A stretch of DNA of 64,000 nucleotides from Sanderia malayensis (Eukaryota > Cnidaria > Scyphozoa > Semaeostomeae > Pelagiidae). Shown here in pieces: positions 39,485 to 51,100 of this stretch; positions within the stretch are counted from its first letter, which is position 1, and each line of letters opens with the position of its first letter. The stretch is taken from NCBI GenBank assembly GCA_013076295.1, contig RQOL01000906.1, positions 806,001 to 870,000 of the forward strand. The letters run 5' to 3'. Position numbers and translations under genes: made by a program. The notes below the pieces were generated by a model, which worked only from the letters and a program-made list of their open reading frames with translations, searched no databases and was not told where the DNA came from.

Positions 39485-42400
39485 ATGTTTGGCGAAAAAG
39501 CTTTAGAACTGATTAAGCAACTGAAAAGAGCTGGGGATGGACCTTTGCCACCGTTTGACGTAGGATATTATTCCATTTTGTCTGATTTGAATTATAATTT
39601 TTTAAAAATGCAGCGTGATATCAAAGCAATTGAATTGAATAGACTAATTTCAAATGTTCAGATATGGTCAATATGATATACGCACACGTGATCTACAATC
39701 AAATCACACTTTGACAGCTTTTGTACACTCTTACTAACAATTGACAAGCTTTTTTCATGTGAATAATGTTGCTTCTAATCTTAGCTGTATTTTCAACTTG
39801 CACAGTTTTCATACAGAAATAACAATGCAGCTTAGAAAGCAACCATCTTGTCAGTCATATGCAAACATAACTGCAAATTTACAGTGTTGAAGATTTTCTC
39901 CACTGCTTAAGTATATCAATATTTCAGCTTTAAGTACAGCACTAAGTTTTATTATAAGATAAGACCAGCATGATCAATGTGACCCAGTTTAGGTTATATT
40001 GTCCACTTTCTGGTACTTTGATACTCATTAAGTGCATCATTACCAATAACATCAGCATCAATGTCACCATTAACTGACTGCACTGCTGCCTCGGCTACTG
40101 TTTCAAGCATCACAGATTTTGCTGGCATGAAATAATCAAGCATCTGACCCCCTGGAATCTTTTTCAACAGCCTCTCATTCACTTGGAAGCCAACATCAAC
40201 TGCATATTTCAAGGGAATTGACCACGGTCTTTCAGTCTGACTTGTAATGAATCCAGGTCTGATGATTGTTGGTTTGATATTATTCAACTGCATCAGCAAG
40301 AACTCCTCTGCCTCTCTCTTGTTTTTAATGTAGTCATCGATGAATGGTGGCCCCTTTTCGCTCGATATCATCACGAATCGTCTACTCTGGTCTGAAGTGG
40401 ATACTTCATCGAATAAAGTTGCAACATTGATGCAACTGTCTCTGTTCAATGATTGATGGCTCTCAGGATCAGAGCCCGTTCCCTTGCCAACCAGTGTTCC
40501 AACGGAATGAATGATTCCATCACAGCCTTCTAAAATATCCTGAAATGTCTCCGGTTGCAAGCAGTTGCCTTTGATTGTTTTGATTTGCTTGAGTTTGGCA
40601 ATTTTGTTGTCCCTCGTCTTTCCAGAACGATTCAAGGAGTACAACTGATATGTCGGGTATTTTGCAGCAAGATATTTTAGGATAAAACTTCCTACATAGC
40701 CGCTACCACCAGTCACCAGAATTTTCTTGCTAACAGAATTCATATTTATCTGTTAATTTAATAATTGATATCATAAATTTCGTTTTTTGTGACGTTGAAA
40801 CTTGCAAACAAAGTTAGGCCTATGGTCTATTTTCTATTTTGAAGTCTGTTTGAAAACGAGGCTGTTGTGACAAGGAGGCTCGATTATTCTATCTACCGAA
40901 AATGACGTAAATATCTTGAGAAAAGCTTGACAGCTGAAACAAGTTTTAAAAAAATTTGCACCTTTTCCAATTGCTCTCAAAAATGTTTTTCTCTCCAATA
41001 GGAAGATACAATTCGACAAGCCTTAGAAGAGATGCGAGGCCTTTTTGAAGAGAACCAAAAAGAAGTGTACATAATCTAGTCAATCCAATATATTTTATTC
41101 CCGTTTAATTCAACCCAATCTGATCCGATCTAATCCAACCCAATCCATTATATTCCTACCTGATGCAATCTAACCCAAATCAATTCTGTTTCTATCTTAC
41201 CCGACCTAATCCAATCCAATCTGTTTTACGCCCATCTGATCCGATTTCATCTGGTCTGATAGCTGACTGGAAGTCAAATTCTGATTTGATTTAGGAGTGC
41301 AGCTGTAGAGGGAGAGCAAGGTTTGGTATCAGGAGTTCAATTACGACATGCTAGTCTCGAAAGGAACAAACGATGCATCCTGGCTTACATGTGAGTGATT
41401 CAACTACAGCATTACTACACAGTATTACTATACAGTACAGCATTAATATGCAGCATGACAGCATTACTGCATTACTATACAACTTCTAGATACAATCGAA
41501 TGATGAAGATCAAGGATGTTCGTTGGGATGTTGGAAGTGTGATTCCTCCAGAAATCAAACTGAATTTATGCGAGCAAGAAGTACGTTACCAGAAATCCTT
41601 TACAAAAAGCGATAATTTTGGATGCAATTTGGATCACTCACGTTATTAACAATAGAATCTACCGGTGTCTAGAACGTGTTATTATCTTATAGGTCCAATG
41701 GTTCACCAAGTACAGCAGATCATTGGCGACGTACATGGCTGGTATTGGCGGTATTGGGTTGGACCTGACTCAGGTAAGACAAGCATACTTACACTTGGTG
41801 AGCAAAATTATTGCACCACCTTGTGCAGAATGACGTCTAGAAGTGGCCCAAGGCCTGAACAAGAAAACCTACATAACAATATATAGACACCAACGGGTTT
41901 CAATAACAAATTTCTTTGACAGAAATATAATCAAAGTTGCATATATTTTCAAGTAAAATCATCATTTAAACCTCATTGTATTGTTCTATAATGATAATAA
42001 AGCACACTGCAACGGAGTACCTTAAGAATTAAAGGAGTAAATGAAAAACGTGATTGATAACAAAACAGGCCACCGCATCATAGTTGTAGTTGCCTCCTAC
42101 TTTCATATAGTATGTTTGAAGAATTATATTAATTTCTTAGAACCTCAAGCCACCAAAGTCTTTATATATCGAGGTAATTAATACGATCATGGTTCGCGAA
42201 TATGTTGTCTTCTACTTTGCTTGTTATTTCATATATATTATTGGACCATAGTTAAACATATGGAACATAATTAAGGTATGTAACTTAATTAGTAGTTATT
42301 TTATTATTTGACCAGGTCAGATGCTTGGTTGATTATGGTGAATTTGAAACAGAAGATGGTGCAATTATTCTGTTGAAGAAGAATAGTCAGGTAAGATTTG

Positions 42401-42539
42401 AGTTTACGAGTTCAGCTGTTGCCCTAAAATGTTTGGCATTGCATTATGACCAATTATTCAATGTTTCTTTTAGCATCTTCTACCACGATCGCAATGTGAA
42501 CGTCTTATCAGACAGGGTGTGCTACAACACCTATTATAA
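39485..42539 (+). CDS. GINS1: DNA replication complex GINS protein PSF1
   Basis: Eight exons: 39485-39559, 41002-41066, 41295-41390, 41490-41580, 41693-41773, 42141-42173, 42316-42390 and 42474-42539. They encode 193 residues (human PSF1 has 196) with all phases closing. Family segments are clear: [92 protein letters not shown] and the C-terminal [20 protein letters not shown]. The sixth exon is a 33-nt microexon that supplies [14 protein letters not shown]1 is one of four GINS subunits; GINS joins MCM2-7 and CDC45 to form the replicative helicase in the nucleus. The first intron (1.4 kb) contains a whole gene on the other strand (39994-40743). The same intron has a degenerate AATCCAATC-type repeat. 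Confidence 0.97.
39994..40743 (-). CDS. COQ11-like atypical SDR, NAD(P)-binding (nested in GINS1 intron)
   Basis: A single-exon gene of 249 residues, wholly inside GINS1 intron 1 on the opposite strand. The N-terminus has the Rossmann dinucleotide motif [16 protein letters not shown] (GxxGxxG). It then has [20 protein letters not shown], a stretch typical of the atypical SDR group that contains yeast Coq11 (YLR290C) and NDUFA9-like proteins. [20 protein letters not shown] follows, where Tyr and Lys fall in a YxxxK pattern, then IIRPGFI. In yeast, Coq11 is a mitochondrial protein of the coenzyme Q synthome. No obvious targeting peptide is seen, although MNSVSKK is short and basic. The true enzyme activity is unknown. 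Without introns and fully open, it may be an ancient nested gene or a retrocopy. The C-terminal ends in STRKWTI. Confidence 0.85.
   Translation of the reverse strand: MNSVSKKILVTGGSGYVGSFILKYLAAKYPTYQLYSLNRSGKTRDNKIAKLKQIKTIKGNCLQPETFQDILEGCDGIIHSVGTLVGKGTGSDPESHQSLNRDSCINVATLFDEVSTSDQSRRFVMISSEKGPPFIDDYIKNKREAEEFLLMQLNNIKPTIIRPGFITSQTERPWSIPLKYAVDVGFQVNERLLKKIPGGQMLDYFMPAKSVMLETVAEAAVQSVNGDIDADVIGNDALNEYQSTRKWTI
41090..41280. repeat. Degenerate AATCCAATC-type repeat in GINS1 intron 2
   Basis: The words AATCCAACCCAATC, AATCCAATC, GATCCGATCTAATC and similar recur about 5-base-phased over roughly 190 bases, between GINS1 exons 2 and 3. It looks like an old pentamer-type satellite (consensus near ATCCA) with base changes. 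Confidence 0.55.
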
Positions 42540-42570
42540 AGACCTATTATAAAGACCTGCTATAAAGACC
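42529..42570. repeat. Three-copy 14-bp direct repeat at the GINS1 stop codon
   Basis: CCTATTATAAAGA recurs three times head to tail (third copy CCTGCTATAAAGA). The first copy includes the GINS1 stop codon TAA, so the repeat begins inside the coding region and spills into the 3' UTR. Confidence 0.6.
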
Positions 42571-45128
42571 TGTTTGTAGACATTTTCTATATGTTTTTTT
42601 TTACATATGACTGAACGATGCCTGTTTATTTAAATGCAAGTAAGTCCAATGTATAAGGAAAAAAAAAAGTTTTTTCGAACTGTGGCATGATACCGAGAAA
42701 GAGAAATATAGCGTTTTAGACTGACTAACAACATCGTTTGTGAATTGTAGACATTTTGTTGACAATGCTTTATTTGACCTCGTTTCTGTCCTGCATGCCA
42801 ACTACTTGAGTTTATCAAGTCAATTAGAAAATATAAAAGAATAATTTTTTGAACTCACCCATTTCAATTGTCTTTCAAACATATCCAATTGAGCATGTTT
42901 CAAGCCTGATCTTTCTTACTTCTTTTAACCTGCGAACATCTGCCTTGCTCAACCTCAACTGCGATCGATACTTGGACAACCAATTTGCTATGCAATATAA
43001 AAGATATCTATTCTCCTTTGTTTTTCGTCTCTCATCTTCCAACACACATTGATCTTGCCTTTCTGGTCCAATGCATTGCCGAGTGTTTGATATTTCTCTC
43101 ACTGCATCTGCGAACATCGAAAGCAAAACATGTCACGTTTGCATTTGTTTTAATCAAACATATGCAATTAAACAATTTGATACACAACAACAATGATACT
43201 ACTTATGTTAAGAAAATTAATTATACTTGGCACGCTACTATTACCCTTAACTTTCCAGCATTTTGACCATTTTATTTTTGCACCGAGGTTCTTCAAGCCG
43301 ATCCCAGCACAATGTCCGAATAAAAACTCTCTTCGTGCTAAGTGATATCCACAAGCTATCAACCTCTCATAATGTCCATCTACGAATGTTTTCTTTACAG
43401 CAATAAGAATTAACGCTTTCTTCTTCGTCAACTCGAATAGCTTTTGTGCCAAGTTACTAATCGGTAGACTCAGTACAAGACCAATTGGCATATTATGGCA
43501 TCTTGTCAAATGCTCTATGCATTGATTTTGCAGAGAAGCAGGCGTTTTCATCCGTGCCTCATTCCTTATCGACATATCTTCTAGTTAAAGCTTGTTTGTT
43601 TTGCTTGCTATCCTAATTAATCTTCACTAATACCCAGGTGAGGATATGGCATAATGAGAATAATCAAGCTAGTCTTTATCAAATCAGCTAGAAGCTCTCC
43701 TGACCTTTTTGATTCAGACACGGGGGCTTTGCAGCCAATTTTTTCCCACTGAAAACATTTCCAATAATGTTGTGCACAGAAAAGTTTCTACCAATCAGCT
43801 AGTCGCTCGCTACCATGAAAGTCTTCACTGCAAAGAATGAGTATAAAAACAAATGCTCGAAAACTCTATCTTATTCTTATAACTGTTACAACAGTACCTT
43901 TCTCATGCTAGATGTGCAATGTCTTGAAACATCAAACTCAAATAACCAGCAAATTTCAGCAAGCAGCCAGGGAAGGATGAGAGCCACACATTCCAGTTGA
44001 AAGACTTCCTGTTCCATATGTTTCAATTACTCCTTTGAGAAAAATGCACCAAATCGTTTAGCTTCGAAATGAACCAGTTCTTTTGGGGAATACTACAAGT
44101 ATGTTGCCAGTATCAATTCTCTCAAGGGTCCTTTGGGAGAATAGTACTGTATTAAAGCAAACTCATTTGTGGTAAATGACTTTTCTAAGACAAAGAGATA
44201 CTTTGTAAACTGCACGAGTATGCCCAAGTGCACATGAAAATGTTCCAGAAAACTTTCGATCGTAATAGAACTTTGTAAACAAGATCACCCAGCTTCGTAG
44301 AGTATATTCTGCAACAACATCTTCATATATATCCTGCGGTGACTAAAATTAATCAGAATTAAATGTATTAATGCTCAAGACTTCTTGAATATACAACTTC
44401 ATTCTCCCTCACAACAGTGCAGGGAGGGACACTGTGAAAAAAATAAAATAATAATACAACGTTACTGTGGCTTAATACTCAAACACATGTACTTATTCTT
44501 GTGGTCTAATTTTTGACTGCATTTGAGCTTCAATCTCATGGTGTTGATAATTAATTGGGGAAATGTTTTATTACCGACGTAATCAAAAAGTCGACCACTT
44601 CAATTAACAACAAGATCCTAAACTCTCAGCATCTGGATGAGATTAAATACCCTTGGAAATAGCTTGCTTTTATTATTCTTGTGGCTTTTTCTTACAATTA
44701 TTTTTAAACCTCAGCTGTTTCAAAGGATTTCTTTAAACTAGAACCGAGGGGGTAGTAATCATAGCCTCGTTACCAGACATTGCAATTACCTGCGAATCCA
44801 GCTTGCTGAAATTTTCGCTTTCGTGAGACGCTTACCTTACACATACAATTTATAAAAGAGAACTATTATGCCTGTTGGTATGAAAAATATAAGGATTTAG
44901 GGTGCATGAAATGCAGAAGTTCGACCATTCAAAAAAATATCTTGAATGTGGAGACAGTAAATAATTCTATTTCTTCAAACCAACTTCTCATAATGTGAAA
45001 TAATCGTACACTAGAATTGGGAATCGATCTTATCAATACTTTGTCACATAATACATTAAACTGAAATGAAACGAATAAGCTGAATAATTAGCATGGCGTG
45101 CAGTATTTTCCAATTTATCTAAAAATAT
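42540..45128. other. GINS1-GANAB gap
   Basis: The two genes converge on this stretch of 2.6 kb. Apart from one weak minus-strand ORF (43168-43575), I see only AT-rich sequence and short chance frames. No repeats stand out. Confidence 0.4.
43168..43575 (-). CDS. Hypothetical ORF, 135 codons, doubtful
   Basis: An open frame with a fairly natural composition in its first 105 codons (LQNQCIEHLTRCHNMPIGLV, FVDGHYERLIACGYHLARRE), followed by a tail rich in Ile and Val that looks non-coding. A GT near the end of the good part (about 43255) could be a splice donor, and a minus-strand frame at 42875-43126 could hold a further exon, but the join does not give a clear frame. I do not recognise a family. 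It may be a decayed gene, a terminal exon or chance. Confidence 0.25.
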   Translation of the reverse strand: MSIRNEARMKTPASLQNQCIEHLTRCHNMPIGLVLSLPISNLAQKLFELTKKKALILIAVKKTFVDGHYERLIACGYHLARREFLFGHCAGIGLKNLGAKIKWSKCWKVKGNSSVPSIINFLNISSIIVVVYQIV

Positions 45129-48100
45129 TTATGTAAAAACAATAGAAAAGTCCTTAGATACGTTAATACCAGGCTTTTTGATCACGAAGATCTTCTTATC
45201 AGCAATGTAACCGACTTCTAGTTTCTTCATTTCATCTAATAAGAAACATAGAATGATTAAAACAATATTTTTAGCAAGTCTAATCAGTGGGTTATTACAA
45301 GAGCTTGCATGTAGCACGATAAAACACAGAGCTGAGGAATCAAAGATAAAACAATCTGAGCTGGGGAACAAAGGATAACACTATTTAAATTTGGGAAATA
45401 ATCTTAAATCAAGATGTGGAAAAGAACAAAATTGTCTAACTGTTTATCTGATGTTGTAAAAACGGAAAATTTTCAAAAATGAGTTGTTTATGTGGGGTAT
45501 ATCGAATAATTGACTCAATATATGCAAGAGTAAAACTTACTTATAGCCATAAGTGTTGCTGTTTTGAAAGGCTTTGCTACACCAAGTATTACAATCCTCT
45601 CTATCCATGCCTTCGTCTCGAAGTTTGAATGTTCATGCCTGCAAAAAAGAAAACAACCATAATCAAAAAACCACCAAGTCAAACCCGATTCCAGATTACG
45701 AAATGAGGAAGCAACATCCGCCAAAGCAACTTGGCAGCTATATTTTAAGATTCATTAATTGTTTATTATTTTCACCATGCAATAAAATTCATTCCAGTCA
45801 GTTGGTATTTTGCTTTCAAGTATTTTCCATTCTTGTAATCAAAACTGTGTCCATCATCAACATATAATTCACCGTACGCTTCACCCTGTGAAAACACAAC
45901 ATATACACGGTAAACAATACGAGAAAATAATTACCCAGGAGGTAAGCGACTAGTTACTCCAGTCGTCATACCCTAATCTAAAGGAGTAAGAGGTATTAAA
46001 TAATTATTGAAATGCATGGGTATGAATTATGTGTAGTTATAACTGTCCATAGCTATATATATGTTACAGATATATAAGACTATGTACAGGTAGGTTTAAA
46101 ATAGCGTCGCTTACAGTTCCGTTCAATGCAACCAGAAGAGTGTATGGATCTCTGTGTGTCAATGAAGATGATCTTCGAACTCTCTCTTTGCGAGGTATAA
46201 TGCTGCCACCTCTTTGGAAGACAGGAATCTAAGAAGGAACGAGATCAAAGAAGAAGTTAGAGCCTTTGCATATTGTACAAGTAGAGCTGCGCTGCACTGT
46301 ACAAGTAGAGATGAGCTGCACTGTACAAGTAGAGATGAGCTGGGCAGAACTGCACAAATAGAAACGAAAACCAACGACCTTGAGCTGTGTACCTTATGAA
46401 GAGGTGCACTGACTGTTACTTGTTGTCCTCCAATATAATTGGTTGTATAATCATCTATATCATACCAAATCTAAAGTAAGCAACATAAAATCAGCACGTG
46501 TGTCAATGAACATTTGTATTACAAAGGTGCATGGATGTTAAATTTGGATATCAATAATCAAACGGCACCTCTTTCTCTCCCCCTGGAAAGTAGACATCGA
46601 CACTTTCTTGGCCAGCCGCGGTAACAGGCTTTACGAGAATATCAGTACCTAAACACGGGGGTGCAACAATACTAGAAATTAGAATAAATTACGAGGAGGC
46701 CAAAAGCAAGTTCAGATACAAGCGATAGAAAAATCATTCAAATTGCTTGCTTAGTCTTACCTAGCAAGTATTCATCGTCCATATCAAAAGTCTTTGTATC
46801 TTCAGGATATTCAACCCACAATGGTCTGAAATGTAGTTAATCAAACTTAAGTAATCAGTAATTGCGAAAAGTAGATAGCCATTACAAGCAAAAGTGGAAA
46901 AAGCTTCAGGAACAAGATTGTAAGTAGGGACTGCCATGCTATGTCAGACTATACATCTATACATACATACATTATATATATATATATATATATATATCAC
47001 GTAAAAGGTGCAGTGAAGGTTTATAAATAAAGCATTATTTGGAATCACCAGCCCGATTCAGCCCGAGATTCAGCGTGAAAGAGTGAAACACGTTCCAAAA
47101 TGGCAGTCTTTTCTCATTTTCACCTTGTTAAATATCCCATACATATTTAAAAATGCTCCTCTGATAAAGTGATTACTTCAGCTCAAGAGCCCGTGAGTTG
47201 TGCAAGGATAACTTACCGAATGATAGGAGATCCAGTGAGCGATGCTTCTTGGAAAAGATTATACCACAGTGGCAACAGAATATAACGCTTTCTTATCGCC
47301 TCTCTTATAATCGACTTAGTGTCGTCATCAAAAAGCCAAGGCTCTCTTCTCTTCGTGTCCAGATGAGCATGAGCTCTGAAGAAGGGCTGAAATGCACCAG
47401 CCTACGAAGGAGCAAAATACATTATCCCGTCTGTCATAACATCTATGAACTCATTGAATGCCTGTTCTCAAAAAGGTGATATCTACAATAGAAGTTCAGC
47501 AAGATCTTTGAAATGACTGTTGTCCAAATGATGCGAAACGATTGTACGCCTGAAGCTTCTAAAAATACCGAACCATGGGATAGGTGAAAAGATGCGTACC
47601 TGATACCATCTCACAAGTAGCTCTTTGTCAGGATTTCCAAAAAACCCGCCAACATCCGCTGTTGAGGCAAAATCAACCATCAATAACAAAGACTAATGCA
47701 AAAGAGTTATTGCCATCTGAGGTGCACGTGCTAACCAGTAGTCAATAAAGCGACAGTGCACATACCTCCAGCAAATGGAAGACCAGTAATACTAATAGAC
47801 AGCAGCATGGGTAGAGATATCTTCAAATGATCCCACTCAGCGGTGTTATCACCAGTCCAAATGGCACCTGTTAAAACGCATTATATCATTACGTATCGCG
47901 TCTGAGATAACATGCCTATTGGACAATACTCAAAGCCATATGCAGGGGGATAAAAGACCATAAAAGTTCTATTAAGCTACCCTTCTTTATTGAACCCCCT
48001 CGATGGTGAAATTGTAATTGATTAAACCATAAAAGCTCCACGCTATTTTATAGTATTTCCCACAAATATTTCACCGAAGTTTATTTGAGAACTTTATTAC

Positions 48101-51100
48101 GCCCCACCCGCTCCGAGCTATAAAAGCTTAATAGAACCTTTGCGGTAGACATTGTAAATCAATGACGCAATGTAAACTGATCATGATTAATTATCGAGTG
48201 TTATTCCTACCAAATCTTTGCGACCCAGCAAAGAACGCCCTTGACAACACAAACGGTCTCTCGTTGCCTCCGCTGCGTTGGATTTGGCCTTGGGCCGTTG
48301 CTTGCTGAAAATACGTCCCAAAGATGTTGTGAAGATCTCTGTGTTCCCAGTCGTTGTGGTGCAACGCATCCTTGTGCATCGTGATTTCTGGACCGTTGAA
48401 AACAGATGGCTGGAAAGAGACATAGGCTCTCGTATTATAATAATCCTATTAAGATGACATGGCTATAGATGCATGCTTCATAAAAAATGTCTAATGTGTG
48501 CATACCTCATTCATATCATTCCATGTGAATAAATTTGGAGTGGAACCCTGCAAGTGAGAATGCATGAAAATAGATCCATGTTGTCTAAGACTCGGGGCAA
48601 CGTTGGATTAAAACTCGTTATACAATGAGATCTGTTACATGTTCTGGATTGTTGTTGAAAAATGTCTTACCTCGTACTTATCATAGGCGAATTTACCCGA
48701 CCACCATTCTCTGAAATCTGGATTCGAGAAATCGATCCACGAGGAAGAGCCTGGATCAAGACAGATCAATACAGATCGATACAGATTGAAGCAGTTTGAT
48801 ATAGATTAATGCAGATTGATATAGATTCCACACTCTGAACATTGACTAGCACAAACATTGATCATCAATACCTCAATTGGCAAACGTGGAGATAATAGAA
48901 TGAAAGCATACCTGGCCAACACCAACCATCATACTGTTGATTATGTCTATTTCGCACGTATAAGTTCTTCTCGCTGGCTTCCTAGAAAGAAAGAATGAAA
49001 TATGCTCACGTTCAAAGTCTTCTGAACACATCACAAGTATTTAAGAAAACACATGCGCAGATGCCATAAACTACAGCAAGGTGGAAATGAGAAAAACACA
49101 GTTGAGGCTGAAAATCTATAAACTATAAACAATACCCACTGAATGAATATGGTATGAAGACTCTCTTTTGATGTGTGGATCTACAATAGTCACCATCTAA
49201 GAAACAAAAAAGATCTTTATCTTTCAGCTGAATGCAGAACTCCAGCTCCGTATTATAAAAATATGAAGCATCAAGGTATATATTGTCATGTAATTATTAT
49301 TACCTTTCTTCCTCGCGTCGCTAAATTGTCTTGCATTTGTTTTGGATTTGGAAACTTTGCCGAGTCCCAAGTAAGATATCTGCAAAATCAAAACACAAGT
49401 AGTATTCAACTTTTTGATGCTTTACCAATATTCAATTCTCTGTTCAACTTTATTAAACTCTATACAAATTAAATATCTATTAGTCACTGCTCAAACTTCT
49501 TGCATGTCGAGTAATTAATGTTTCCATAAAAACATTTTGTTTACTTTTTTCCATCTGTGTGCTCGATGTCGAGCCATAGAACATCGTATGGAATATCATG
49601 TTTATCAAAATTCTCATCAACTCTACGATCAGAAAATAAAAAATAAAACAGATCATTAACTTACTTATACACTAAAAGGTTGGTTATGTTCGTATATTTA
49701 ACAGGCCGTATTGAGTGTCATAAAAAATAGGTTGAAATACGAGAGATAAGAATGAAAAACTCACGTCCTGACGTCATCTTCATCATTATAATTCCATCGG
49801 CATTGATGATAACCAGTTGCAAATAGCTTCAATTAAGAATAATGATATTATTATAAGTAGTTTTGTAATGAAAAATAGAGATAAAACGTTGCCACGGCGT
49901 AGCGGGGTATCTTGCAGAGAAATAGCTCCAATTATAGCAAAGGAATAGATGGGTATATAACAGAGAAATCGCTCAGTATATAACAGAGAAATAGTTCGAT
50001 ATATAGCAGAGGAATAGCTCGGTATATAGCAGAAGAATAGCTCAATATATAGCAGTGGAATAGCTCGGTATATAGCTAAGAAATAGTTCGGTATATAGAA
50101 GAGAAATAACTCGATATATAGAAAAGGAATAGCTTGGTATATAGCAGAGGAATAGATCGGTATATAGGAGAGGAATAGCCAAATATATAGCAATGGAATA
50201 GCTCAATATATAGCAGTAGAATAGCTCGTTATATAACACAGGAATAGTTCGATAGAAAGCAGAGAAATAACTCGGTATATAACAGAGGAATAGCTCGACA
50301 TGTAGAAGATATGTCGTGCAGAAAAATGACTGGATAGCTTGCAGAGAAATACTCGGGTCGTTAAAGCAAGCAAAAGGAAAACTCACCGGTGGAAGCTGTG
50401 TCGTTCCGGTAAGAGTAGTATACTGTTGGAAAACGTCATGAGGCCTGGGGCCAAGGAAAACAAACACATCAATGATACCGCTCTCAGATATCCAATGAGT
50501 GTCCATTTCCGGTATGGAATCGCCAGATTTGAAAAATGATATCAACGAACTGAGCATAGACTGAAAGGAATGGATAGTGCATTACATCAGTACAAAATTC
50601 AAGGTAGACGAGGAAATGTGTACGTATATGCCTAGTGATATTTTATAGATAATATTTTACCTTGGACGTCTTAATATCTACCCAAGTTTCGGCAGCATTA
50701 TTCCAGAAAACACCGGCAGTTCTTGCTTTGCTGTCAAAATAAAACGATTTGAGAACGTTTCGCACTGATTTGACACCAACTAAACTAACGTCGGATAAGC
50801 CGAAACTACAAAAGATTTCAACCCAAACTCAACTTACCTGTGCGCAATCATGAACGGTATAGAACCATAGAGAGCCATTGGGTTGTGCAATTCGTATTTG
50901 AAAACATCGAGGTTGTACAAACGATACGGCTCACCACCACTATAAAAAACCAAATGGAAGATCATATATAACGACATATCATCCCTGGAAGATTTATACG
51001 GCTGATTGAAAGTATTAGCAACAGTAAATAATTTCCGGGGGTATGTGAAATGAAGCGGAGTGAAATAGTAATCATTCTCACGTTGTTTGCTTCAGTGCTA

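Noticed and set aside
47483..47689. Minus-strand frame read as one protein
   Set aside because: It is the GANAB exon 47658-47600 running into intron on both sides.
48765..48830. Repeated ATACAGAT/ATAGATT words in a GANAB intron
   Set aside because: The period is irregular and the copies too diverged to call a tandem repeat with confidence.
49786..50557. Long minus-strand frames with Tyr/Ser/Leu-rich repeats
   Set aside because: They are a by-product of the 23-bp minisatellite; the only real coding part is the GANAB exon 50560-50387.
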